From NCBI GenBank assembly GCA_934294965.1, contig CAKRAM010000109.1, forward strand, positions 1 through 7,289: a DNA stretch of 7,289 bases, given 5' to 3'. The DNA is from an uncultured Clostridia bacterium. GTDB taxonomy: Bacteria; Bacillota; Clostridia; Christensenellales; CAG-314. A program made the translations under genes and the position numbers. Under the pieces are notes generated by a model. It worked only from the letters and a program-made list of their open reading frames with translations. It was not told the origin of the DNA and searched no databases. Position 1 is the stretch's first letter. Each line of letters starts with the position of its first letter. Below, one piece after another: positions 1 through 6,044 of the stretch.

Positions 1-1140
1 GTTGCCGTAAATTAGCGTTGCAAGCATTTGATTAAATCCGTAAGTGGATTGCAATTGCAAAATCGTTTCTTTATTTTTATATTTGGGAGCCGATTTTAGC
101 ACCGCTCTTATCATAAGATTTTTGGGGGAATGCGCTAGGTCTACAAACTCCATAACGTCGACTTTGTAACCGATGTCATCCAAAATAGCCGCTCTTACGG
201 AATCCGTCAGTAATGCCGAGGCGCGTTCTTTAACAATTCCGTATTTGAGCAACATATCCAAATCTCCGCCGCTGTGAATTGTGGAATAGATTTCGTGCTG
301 GCAGCAAGGAACCGAGAATATGTATTTGATTTTATTCTTAATTGCATATTCGAGCGCATAGTCGGTTGCAATGTCACATGCATGCAGGGATAACACTACG
401 TCGATGTGCTTTACGGACAGTTTGTCTTTGGTCACGTCGGCAACTTCAAAGTGCAACTTCCGGTAGCCATACTTTTGCGCAAGCGCGTTGCAGTGTTTCA
501 CCACGTCGGCTTTTAGGTCATAACCGATAATTTCTACATCCAAATGTTTTATTGTAGAAAAATAGTAGTAAGCAACGAATGAAAGATATGCTTTTCCGCA
601 GCCGAAGTCTAACATTGTAAGCGTGTCGCTTTGGTAGTCGGCAAAAACATCGTCTAAGATCTCCAAAAAACGATTGATTTGCTTATACTTATCGTACATC
701 TTTGCGGCAACTTTCAATTCCGACGTAAAAATGCCCAATTCGCATAACACGGGAACGTTGTCGCCTTCGTTTATCAAATAATTTTTTACGCGATTGTTGC
801 TAGTTGTTGTTTTCATAGGCGGATTTGTGCGCTTTTTGCAAATACGCGTCGTCTTTCCCCTTTTTGAAGTCAAATAAGTTACGTCGTTGTTTTCCGTCCT
901 AACAAGTATTTGGCTGAACTGACCGACAATATTTCCACTCACCCAATCGTCGAGCGTTTCATAGGGAAAATTTTGGTGAAATGCCTGTTTTTCGGTGAAC
1001 ATTTCAGCTTGAAACAGTTTGATTCCCTTTATCACAATCGGGCGGACGGTAATTTTGAGGTATTTATTAGATTTTTCAGACTACTTTCCTGCTATTATTT
1101 TAACGATGTTTGTCGGATTTTTACATTCAAGAATATTCAT
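1..1140 (-). CDS. Class I SAM-dependent methyltransferase (Methyltransf_32-like), C-terminus off the window, in-frame TAG at codon 20
   Basis: The frame starts at ATG 1140, 5 nt after a GGAG site (1149-1146). It reads 19 codons, meets TAG at 1083-1081, then stays open for 360 codons to base 1. Counting the TAG as residue 20, the SAM-binding motif LDFGCGKAYLSF lies at about 177-188, SLHACD at about 251-256 and SVPCCQHE at about 276-283. The LHACD and PCCQH pair is typical of the Methyltransf_32 type of Rossmann methyltransferase, several members of which are linked to RNA; the substrate here is not known. The region before it (KITVRPIVIKG, then QAFHQN) resembles the N-terminal domain of the roughly 390-residue Bacillota versions, so sequence after the TAG belongs to the protein. 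Possible restarts after the TAG are GTG 1035, ATG 1002 and ATG 816, none with a convincing ribosome site. It follows plsY by 26 nt. The family is fairly sure; whether full-length protein is made is not. Confidence 0.75.
1081..1083 (-). other. In-frame amber codon inside the methyltransferase frame
   Basis: Read on the minus strand, the codons are GGA AAG TAG TCT GAA. The TAG lies between a well-placed start (ATG 1140 with GGAG) and about 360 uninterrupted codons of family-like sequence. It may be a recent nonsense mutation, a base error, readthrough, or a sign that the true start lies downstream. Confidence 0.8.
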
Positions 1141-1166
1141 AATAACTCCGTTATCATCGGTTTGCA

Positions 1167-1847
1167 CTATTTTACAATTTTATCCGATTTGCCTCGAAGC
1201 GCTTTTCGCACCCCGGTCGGCAATTCCTGTCCACGTAGCAGCCGTACAATATTGTGCCTGTGCGCAAAAATTATAAGTGCATACATCAGCGTTATAGCCA
1301 AACAGCAAAACGCTCCGATTTTGTTAAGCAAAACAGCCCAAGCCCACACAATCATAAATAGCGAGTACACCAAACTCATAACCGACATTCGGTCGGTTAT
1401 TAAGATTATAAGGCATATCGGAACAATCAGACACAACATAAGAATCGGCTGCATGGAGAACATCACTCCCAAACTTGTTGCCACGCCTTTCCCTCCGCGA
1501 AATTTGTGAATTGCAGGAAAAACGTGTCCGACAACGGCAAATAGCCCGGCAAGATATCCTGCCGTATTCGAAACGTCCACTCCCAGCGAAGCGAATATTA
1601 CGTGCTTTGTCAAAACGCAGCACAGCACGCCTTTTAGCGCGTCGAACAAAAAGGTCAGCGCGCCCATACGCAAGCCGAATACCCTAAACATATTTGTAGT
1701 TCCCGGGTTGCCACTGCCATAATTGCGCACGTCGGTCTTTTTGAACAGGTGGGAAAAGACGATGGAAAAGTTTATCGCTCCGATAAAATAACTGCAAAGA
1801 ATAACGAGTAAATATTGCCACCAATATGATAAAAATATTTCAAACAT
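1167..1847 (-). CDS. plsY: Acyl-phosphate:glycerol-3-phosphate acyltransferase PlsY
   Basis: This integral membrane enzyme moves an acyl group from acyl-phosphate to glycerol-3-phosphate, giving lysophosphatidic acid, the first step of phospholipid synthesis in most Gram-positive bacteria. From ATG 1847 it is 226 residues, slightly long for the family. The three family motifs are present: GSGNPGTTN at 44-52, the glycine-rich block GHVFPAIHKFRGGKGVAT at 107-124, and HRHNI at 196-200. Hydrophobic stretches at about 10-33, 62-85, 97-112, 130-150, 155-175 and 178-196 fit a multi-span membrane protein. ATG 1847 was chosen because the protein then begins at the first membrane segment; AAGGA lies 11 nt upstream, rather far. 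A GTG at 1877 would add ten polar residues and overlap der. The gene ends with TAG and begins 4 nt after der, so the two are surely co-transcribed. The usual partner gpsA is not beside it. Confidence 0.95.
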   Translation of the reverse strand: MFEIFLSYWWQYLLVILCSYFIGAINFSIVFSHLFKKTDVRNYGSGNPGTTNMFRVFGLRMGALTFLFDALKGVLCCVLTKHVIFASLGVDVSNTAGYLAGLFAVVGHVFPAIHKFRGGKGVATSLGVMFSMQPILMLCLIVPICLIILITDRMSVMSLVYSLFMIVWAWAVLLNKIGAFCCLAITLMYALIIFAHRHNIVRLLRGQELPTGVRKALRGKSDKIVK

Positions 1848-1851
1848 AGGC

Positions 1852-3177
1852 TTATTCGTCCTTGTCGGTTCCGACACGGAATACGAGTCTTATAGGGGTT
1901 CCGTCCAGCGTAAATGCACGGCGAATGTAATTTTCCAAATATCTACGATAGGAAAAATGCACAAGCGACGCGTCGTTTACAAACACAACAAATGTGGGCG
2001 GTTGCGTTGTTGGCTGCGTTACATATTTGATCTTGGCTCGTCTTCCGGAGATTGCAGGCGGTTCGACCGCGCGAACAGCATCGGCAACCACGTCGTTAAG
2101 CATTCCTGTTGTACACCTGAACGTCGATTTTGCGTAAACGTAGTTAACCTCGTCCATAAGTTTAGACACGCGTTGCCCGGTAAGTGCGGAAACGGTTATA
2201 TAGCGGAAGTAATCCATGAACGCCAAATCGCAGGATAGTTCTTTTTTGAATTTTTCCACGGTGTGCGTGTCCTTTTCCACAAGGTCCCATTTGTTGACCA
2301 CCACAAACGAAGGCTTACCTTCTTCGTGTATGAATCCTGCAATTTTTACGTCCTGTTCGGAAAGTCCTTCGTTTGCGTCCATAACGATAAGGCAAACGTC
2401 GGCACGGCGCACAGCATTGAGCGAACGCATTACACTGTATTGCTCCACCGTGTCGTCGTCTATGGAACGTTTTCTGCGCATTCCTGCGGTATCTATGATT
2501 ACGTATTTGCGTCCTTTGTATTCAAACGGCGTGTCGATTGCGTCACGAGTAGTTCCTGCAATATCCGAAACGATTGTTCTGTCATATCCCAAAATTTTGT
2601 TTGTGAGCGATGATTTTCCCGCATTCGGCTTGCCCACCACGGCGATTTTTATAACATCATCGTCGTAGTATTCTTCGTCACTTTCGGGGAAATAGGATAT
2701 AACGTCGTCAAACAAATCGCCTATGCCTTGTTTTTGCTCGGCAGCAATAGGATACAAATCGCCCAGTCCCAAACTGTAAAAGTCCGAAAGGTCGGCATTG
2801 GAAAAATTGTCAACTTTGTTGACTACCATAATAACCGGTTTGTTGGATTTGCGAAGCAAGTTCGCAACGTCGTAGTCCTCGCTCGTAAGCCCTGTTTTGT
2901 AGTCGCAAAAGAACAAAATAACGTCGGCAAGGTCTACTGCGATTTCGGCTTGTTGCTTGATATGCTTGAACATAACATCGTCGCTTTTGAACTGTATACC
3001 GCCGGTATCTACAATGGTAAATTTCCTGCCCAGCCATTCGGCATCGGCATAAATGCGATCTCTTGTTACGCCCGGTTCGTCGGATACTATGGATATGCGG
3101 CTGCCGCACACTTTGTTAAAAAACGTAGATTTTCCCACGTTTGGTTTGCCAACTATGGCTACAAGCGGTTTACTCAT
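1852..3177 (-). CDS. der: Ribosome-assembly GTPase Der (EngA)
   Basis: Der has two tandem GTPase domains and a C-terminal KH-like domain, binds the 50S subunit and is needed for its late assembly in the cytoplasm. All expected parts are present in 441 residues. Domain 1 has the P-loop GKPNVGKS at 10-17, DTGG at 57-60 and NKVD at 120-123. Domain 2 has GKPNAGKS at 182-189, DTAG at 229-232, NKWD at 295-298 and SAL at 330-332. The KH-like part runs from about 355 to the end, and an acidic linker (SDEEYYDDD, about 166-174) joins the GTPase domains. ATG 3177 is preferred over the in-frame GTG 3183 because GGAG (3188-3185) is 7 nt from the ATG but only 1 nt from the GTG. The start overlaps the stop of the radical-SAM gene by 8 nt, which suggests translational coupling. 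The stop is TAA. Confidence 0.97.
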   Translation of the reverse strand: MSKPLVAIVGKPNVGKSTFFNKVCGSRISIVSDEPGVTRDRIYADAEWLGRKFTIVDTGGIQFKSDDVMFKHIKQQAEIAVDLADVILFFCDYKTGLTSEDYDVANLLRKSNKPVIMVVNKVDNFSNADLSDFYSLGLGDLYPIAAEQKQGIGDLFDDVISYFPESDEEYYDDDVIKIAVVGKPNAGKSSLTNKILGYDRTIVSDIAGTTRDAIDTPFEYKGRKYVIIDTAGMRRKRSIDDDTVEQYSVMRSLNAVRRADVCLIVMDANEGLSEQDVKIAGFIHEEGKPSFVVVNKWDLVEKDTHTVEKFKKELSCDLAFMDYFRYITVSALTGQRVSKLMDEVNYVYAKSTFRCTTGMLNDVVADAVRAVEPPAISGRRAKIKYVTQPTTQPPTFVVFVNDASLVHFSYRRYLENYIRRAFTLDGTPIRLVFRVGTDKDE

Positions 3178-4480
3178 AATCACTCTCCAATATAGCTCGA
3201 CAAAATTCGTATCCGTCGGCTGATATCTCTATTGTTTTTCCCGTTGCCTTTTCAAGTTCTTCCAGCGTCATTCCGTCCAAAAATACATCCTCGATTTCCC
3301 GAAGCATTACTCTCGGAAGCAACAAAGTATCAAAGTCGCTTGGCAATTTTTGGACAGCCTCCAAAACGTCGGATCCGACAAGGAGTCCGGAAACGGTGAC
3401 GCTGCTGCCGAAAAATTTGTTTTCCACTGCAAGCACCGTGCAATCGAGTTTCGGAAAAGCGGACTTTGCCTTTTGTACAACTTCTTCAACATATTTTTTG
3501 GCGGAAATTCCGCAAATTGCTACTATTCGTTGACTTTTTGCCGCAGTGGAATCTGCCAATGCCAAATCGAATTGATGACGAAAATCGGCAATTAGTCCCA
3601 CGCCGTTTTCCAACTGTTCGAACTCTCCGTAATACGTAAACGACGGAATATCCCGTTCGGCATATACGTACATTTCGTCCGAGCAGTAGGCAAAGTGATT
3701 GCCGGTTTTATCGTAGCAGTCTTTGTCGAAAGATTCCACCAAATCGATTGCGTTATTAGCGCAAGTTTTGTCAACAACGTCGATGTGATACAATTTGCTG
3801 CGGTACTTTGTAAGCCCCACCGGCACCACTGCAACGTTCTGAACGCGGGGATAGAGATCGAACAAATCGTTCAGCGTTTTTTGCAGCTCTATTCCGTCGT
3901 TAAGATTGGGACACATTACCACTTGCGTGTACATCGTGATGCCGGCGCTCGCAAGCTCCTTTAGAAGCGGAACAATGGGACGCGCCGTTTTGTTTCCGAG
4001 AAGTTTACGACGCAATTCATCGTCGGTTGCATGCACCGAAACGTATATAGGGGAAAACTTTTTGGTTTTTATGCGGTCGACTTCCGCATCGGAGATGTTT
4101 GTAAGTGTAACGTAGTTGCCGCTGACGAAAGAAAGTCGCCAGTCGTCATCCTTGACGTAAAGCGTTTTACGCTGTCCCTTGGGAAGTTGGTCAACAAAGC
4201 AAAACAAACATTTGTTGGCGCACCAACGAGGTTCTATGTAGCATTCGTCGTAAAAATTCCAGCCCATAGGCTCAATTGACGATTTTTTTACGTGATGGAA
4301 AATTTGCTTTCCGTTGCGATCAATTCCCACAGTGAAATTGGATTGCGAATCGAAATATGCAACGTCTAACATGTCCAAGGCAGGTTCACCGTTAAACGAC
4401 ACGATCACGTCGTCGGTAGTAAACCCGAATTTTTGGGCTATTGAATTTTTGTCGCAGTTTAAGATTTTTAGCATATTCAT
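3170..4480 (-). CDS. DUF512-type radical-SAM protein with N-terminal PDZ-like domain
   Basis: From ATG 4480 the protein has 436 residues. Residues 3-60 resemble a PDZ domain (SIAQKFGF, then VIVSFNGEPALDMLD). A radical-SAM cluster motif C-x3-C-x2-C follows as CANKCLFC (Cys87, Cys91, Cys94), then FVDQLPKGQRKTLYVKDDD and RLSFVSGNYVTLTN, signature stretches of this family. The C-terminal half is the DUF512 domain. The protein should bind a [4Fe-4S] cluster and SAM. Its substrate is, to my knowledge, not established, although the gene often sits beside der and plsY in Bacillota, as here. The start is uncertain. ATG 4480 or 4474 fits the family N-terminus but has no Shine-Dalgarno site; TTG 4495 has GAGGG 7 nt upstream and would add five residues (MLPLF). 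A terminator-like hairpin covers that site. The end overlaps der by 8 nt. Confidence 0.92.
   Translation of the reverse strand: MNMLKILNCDKNSIAQKFGFTTDDVIVSFNGEPALDMLDVAYFDSQSNFTVGIDRNGKQIFHHVKKSSIEPMGWNFYDECYIEPRWCANKCLFCFVDQLPKGQRKTLYVKDDDWRLSFVSGNYVTLTNISDAEVDRIKTKKFSPIYVSVHATDDELRRKLLGNKTARPIVPLLKELASAGITMYTQVVMCPNLNDGIELQKTLNDLFDLYPRVQNVAVVPVGLTKYRSKLYHIDVVDKTCANNAIDLVESFDKDCYDKTGNHFAYCSDEMYVYAERDIPSFTYYGEFEQLENGVGLIADFRHQFDLALADSTAAKSQRIVAICGISAKKYVEEVVQKAKSAFPKLDCTVLAVENKFFGSSVTVSGLLVGSDVLEAVQKLPSDFDTLLLPRVMLREIEDVFLDGMTLEELEKATGKTIEISADGYEFCRAILESDYE
3183..3188 (-). promoter_or_regulatory. Ribosome binding site deciding the der start
   Basis: GGAGAG on the minus strand, inside the last codons of the radical-SAM gene. 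GGAG is 7 nt from ATG 3177 but almost touches the alternative GTG 3183, so ATG is the likely start. Confidence 0.7.
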
Positions 4481-4505
4481 AAAAAGGGGCAACAATGTGT
4501 TGCCC
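4481..4505 (-). terminator. Intrinsic terminator or attenuator hairpin at the start of the radical-SAM gene
   Basis: On the minus strand a perfect 8-bp stem (GGGCAACA with TGTTGCCC, loop CAT) is followed by C and five Ts, then immediately ATG 4480. The complementary strand has no T-run after the stem, so it acts leftward. It starts 8 nt after the stop of the pseudouridine synthase gene. Its 5' arm contains the GGG of the only Shine-Dalgarno candidate (GAGGG, 4507-4503) and the stem holds the TTG candidate start 4495. It may therefore partly stop transcripts from upstream and also mask ribosome entry. Confidence 0.7.
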
Positions 4506-4513
4506 TCTGTTGG

Positions 4514-5362
4514 TTATTTTTTATAATATTCGGACAAATCGACGTTCAAAACGACGCTTTTATTATCCAAATATTTTAGTGTGCCTTTTGCAAAGTGGAA
4601 TGTGATTTTTGTGCAACAAAGCAATTGCGTTTTTACGCGGTACTTTTTGTTAATCTTGTTATAGCCGTACTTGCCGTCGCCCAATACAGGCATTTTGACG
4701 TATGCCAAATGTGCGCGAATTTGGTGCGTGCGACCGGTTATAAGCTTAACTTCCAAAAGAGTAAGTTCGCCCATCGTTTTTAGAACGGTGTAATGAGTTT
4801 CGATTGGCACGTAGCCCGGTTTTTGCGTTTCGGACACGTAAACCATACTCTTTTTTGCGTCCTTAAACAAAAATGCCTTAAGTTTTGCCGTGCGCTGCTT
4901 GGGCGTGCCGACAACGATGCACTGATAAGTTTTGTCTATTTCACGAACCTTGAAGGACTCCAACAATTCGGTTTCGGCAGTTTTGTTCAGAGCATAAACA
5001 ACCAAGCCCATCGTGTTTCTATCCAAACGGTGAACAGGCACTGCGGTTGTATCGGTCAAAATGTCGTTTATGCGTTGAGTAAGAGAATTTTCTCCAACGA
5101 CTTCTATGCCCGCATTTTTGTTTACGACCAAAATATTGTCGTCGCGATACACTACTTCTATACTGTCTTTTTCTCGATCGGCAAGATAAACGTAAACGAC
5201 GTCGCCTTCGCGCACAGTCATATCCGTGCCGACGCGCACTCCGTTAATTTTTACACTTTTACTTTTGATTATTTTTTGAATGCGATAATATCCCAAATCG
5301 GTATTTTCACTGATCGCATCCGAAAGAAGTTGTTTAGATTTTACTTGGATTTCTTTTAGCAT
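4514..5362 (-). CDS. RluA-family pseudouridine synthase with N-terminal S4 domain
   Basis: The enzyme changes uridines in RNA, probably ribosomal RNA, to pseudouridine. It has 282 residues. The first 60 form an S4-like RNA-binding domain (YYRIQKIIKSKSVKINGVRVG). The catalytic core has HRLDRNTMGLVV at 111-122, with Asp114 as the expected nucleophile, then GRTHQIRAHL at 210-219 and GDGKYG at 228-233, all standard for RluA/RluC/RluD relatives. The usual Ser in HRLDxxTSG is Met here. The exact target uridine cannot be assigned, so no symbol is given. No Shine-Dalgarno site precedes ATG 5362. A strong sigma-A promoter is placed so that the mRNA should begin at, or within a base or two of, the ATG. 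It is the first gene of the leftward block; the next gene follows after a hairpin. The stop is TAA. Confidence 0.93.
   Translation of the reverse strand: MLKEIQVKSKQLLSDAISENTDLGYYRIQKIIKSKSVKINGVRVGTDMTVREGDVVYVYLADREKDSIEVVYRDDNILVVNKNAGIEVVGENSLTQRINDILTDTTAVPVHRLDRNTMGLVVYALNKTAETELLESFKVREIDKTYQCIVVGTPKQRTAKLKAFLFKDAKKSMVYVSETQKPGYVPIETHYTVLKTMGELTLLEVKLITGRTHQIRAHLAYVKMPVLGDGKYGYNKINKKYRVKTQLLCCTKITFHFAKGTLKYLDNKSVVLNVDLSEYYKK
4520..4549 (-). promoter_or_regulatory. Possible sigma-A promoter for the radical-SAM/der/plsY genes
   Basis: TTGAAC (4549-4544) and TATAAA (4525-4520) are separated by 18 nt on the minus strand, inside the end of the pseudouridine synthase gene. The predicted start is about 4513, just past that gene's stop codon, so transcription would begin immediately before the hairpin at 4505-4481. 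The -35 box matches only four of six bases and the site lies in coding sequence, so this is tentative. Confidence 0.35.
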
Positions 5363-5368
5363 AAATAA

Positions 5369-5397
5369 ATTATATCAAACTATATAAAAAAAAGCAA
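5369..5397 (-). promoter_or_regulatory. Sigma-A promoter of the pseudouridine synthase gene, predicted leaderless
   Basis: On the minus strand TTGCTT (5397-5392) and a perfect TATAAT (5374-5369) are 17 nt apart. Counting seven bases past the -10 box puts +1 at about 5362, the A of the start codon. The -35 box lies in a small palindrome (AAGCATTTGCTT), which could be an operator but could also be chance in this AT-rich stretch. Confidence 0.75.
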
Positions 5398-5473
5398 ATG
5401 CTTAATGCAATAAAATACTTTTCTAATAACCTCTAGAAATTCAAAAAAACACTCTTGCGACGTATATTGGCAC

Positions 5474-5508
5474 AAAAAAAACTACGCAACTGTTAAATTA
5501 ACAATGCG
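5474..5508 (-). terminator. Intrinsic terminator (minus strand) inside the intergenic region
   Basis: On the minus strand CGCA pairs with TGCG around an inner TGTTA/TAACA helix (loop ATT, small bulge). After TAG comes a run of eight Ts. The GC part of the stem lies next to the T-run, as expected. It is about 160 nt past the ylmC terminator on the same strand, so it implies a separate transcript between the two. Confidence 0.5.
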
Positions 5509-5629
5509 GAGCATCGAACTTAAACAGGACCTTCGGATAAACTGTTAAACAATCAAGGATTATAACACGGCAAGGATGCGGCAACGGAACGCGCTCTATT
5601 ACTACCATGAATGTATCATAAATGAACGG
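5474..5629 (-). ncRNA. Candidate small RNA or short-ORF transcript of unknown function
   Basis: The segment is bounded on the minus strand by a moderate promoter (TTGTAA 5663-5658, 16-nt spacer, TAGTAT 5641-5636, predicted start about 5629) and by the terminator at 5508-5474. Possible internal pairing includes GCATCCTT with AAG...GATGC and AACAG with CTGTT. It does not match the core sequences of SRP RNA, tmRNA, RNase P, 6S RNA or a T-box leader as far as I can judge. It also contains a 36-codon frame (5608-5498, beginning MVVIERVPLPHPCRV) without a Shine-Dalgarno site, whose stop lies inside the terminator hairpin. Whether it is an RNA, a small protein gene or neither is unresolved. Confidence 0.3.
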
Positions 5630-5635
5630 TTTGAT

Positions 5636-5663
5636 ATACTATGTGTGAAATAGTAGATTACAA
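5636..5663 (-). promoter_or_regulatory. Weak candidate promoter for the intergenic transcript
   Basis: TTGTAA and TAGTAT with a 16-nt spacer on the minus strand, just past the ylmC terminator. Each box matches the sigma-A consensus at four or five positions. It is supported mainly by its place between two terminators. Confidence 0.3.
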
Positions 5664-5669
5664 TTTATC

Positions 5670-5697
5670 AAAAATCGGCATAGTTGCGCCAATTTTT
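5670..5697 (-). terminator. Intrinsic terminator of the sigG-ylmC unit
   Basis: On the minus strand AAAAATTGGC pairs with GCCGATTTTT across an 8-nt loop (GCAACTAT), and the last five Ts form the T-tract. One pair is a G-U wobble that forms only in the minus-strand RNA (C-A mismatch on the other strand), which favours leftward action. The stem overlaps the ylmC stop codon. Confidence 0.65.
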
Positions 5698-5998
5698 ACA
5701 AATAATCGTCACCACCGCAACAATCTTCACCTTTACCGTTTGCCGTGCGAACGAGCGTGGTACTTTGATTTACGTCAATCGTGACCAAAATTACGTCGTT
5801 GCCGATTTTGGATATATTGCCCCATGGTATAAAAATATCTTCCGTTTGCTTAAACCATTTTCTAGCGCCGGGAACAACCAAACCCAGCACGTTTTTGCCG
5901 TTACTCTCGAATATGACATCGATTATGCGCCCCATTCTCGCGCCGTCAAGCGTGTTCACCACTTCCTTCGAACGCAATTCCGTGTAGCTTATTTCCAT
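5696..5998 (-). CDS. ylmC: YlmC/YmxH-family PRC-barrel protein
   Basis: This is a 100-residue protein with a single PRC-barrel fold: MEISYTELRSKEVVN at the start, LDGARMGRIIDVIF at about 17-30, LGLVVPGARKWF at 38-49, and IFIPWGNISKIGNDVILV at 55-72. The last two blocks are the family signature. In Bacillus subtilis ylmC lies downstream of sigG, and many Bacillota keep a YlmC/YmxH gene beside sporulation sigma genes; its biochemical role is not settled. The start is ATG 5998, with GAGGG 5 nt upstream; reading further back would add a tail that is not family-like. It begins 46 nt after sigG on the same strand with no terminator between, so it is likely co-transcribed in the forespore. The C-terminal tail after about residue 85 ends in GEDCCGGDDYL, a charged stretch with paired cysteines that may bind a metal or simply be variable. 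Confidence 0.88.
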   Translation of the reverse strand: MEISYTELRSKEVVNTLDGARMGRIIDVIFESNGKNVLGLVVPGARKWFKQTEDIFIPWGNISKIGNDVILVTIDVNQSTTLVRTANGKGEDCCGGDDYL

Positions 5999-6044
5999 AT
6001 TATCCCTCGAATGTATTGTATGCATAATTCCACGCAACAAGACA

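Larger units (their letters stand above)
5363..5695. other. Intergenic region of 333 nt between ylmC and the pseudouridine synthase gene
   Basis: No established gene is seen here. From right to left it holds the ylmC terminator (5697-5670), a possible minus-strand promoter (5663-5636), a segment of about 155 nt ending in a second minus-strand terminator (5508-5474), an AT-rich spacer with a 6-bp inverted repeat (TTTCTA 5420-5425, TAGAAA 5434-5439), and the promoter at 5397-5369. AACTGTTAAA occurs twice (5488-5497 and 5540-5549). On the plus strand a frame open from 5414 reads through ATG 5504 to TAA 5546-5548 and resumes for 34 codons to two TAGs at 5651, with a protein-like stretch (RMRQRNALYYYHECIINERF). 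It has no ribosome site and could be a fossil gene or chance. Confidence 0.6.

Noticed and set aside
910..1509. 199-codon plus-strand open frame
   Set aside because: It lies antisense to the methyltransferase N-terminus and plsY, both with strong family motifs, and its translation shows no domain-like pattern.
2216..2668. Long plus-strand frames opposite der (also 1957-2238, 2263-2613, 2728-3195)
   Set aside because: They are shadows of the der coding sequence; Der motifs on the minus strand are complete.
4793..5359. 188-codon plus-strand frame opposite the pseudouridine synthase gene
   Set aside because: It is antisense to a gene with intact HRLD and GRTHQIRAHL motifs and has no ribosome site of its own.
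5420..5439. Inverted repeat TTTCTA-8-TAGAAA upstream of the pseudouridine synthase promoter
   Set aside because: A 6-bp AT-rich repeat is easily found by chance here, and it lies about 22 nt upstream of the -35 box without further support.
5505..5600. tRNA or SRP RNA suggested by GTTCGA and CAGGACC-like strings in the intergenic region
   Set aside because: No acceptor or T-stem pairing forms around GTTCGA, and the SRP core sequence is not matched.
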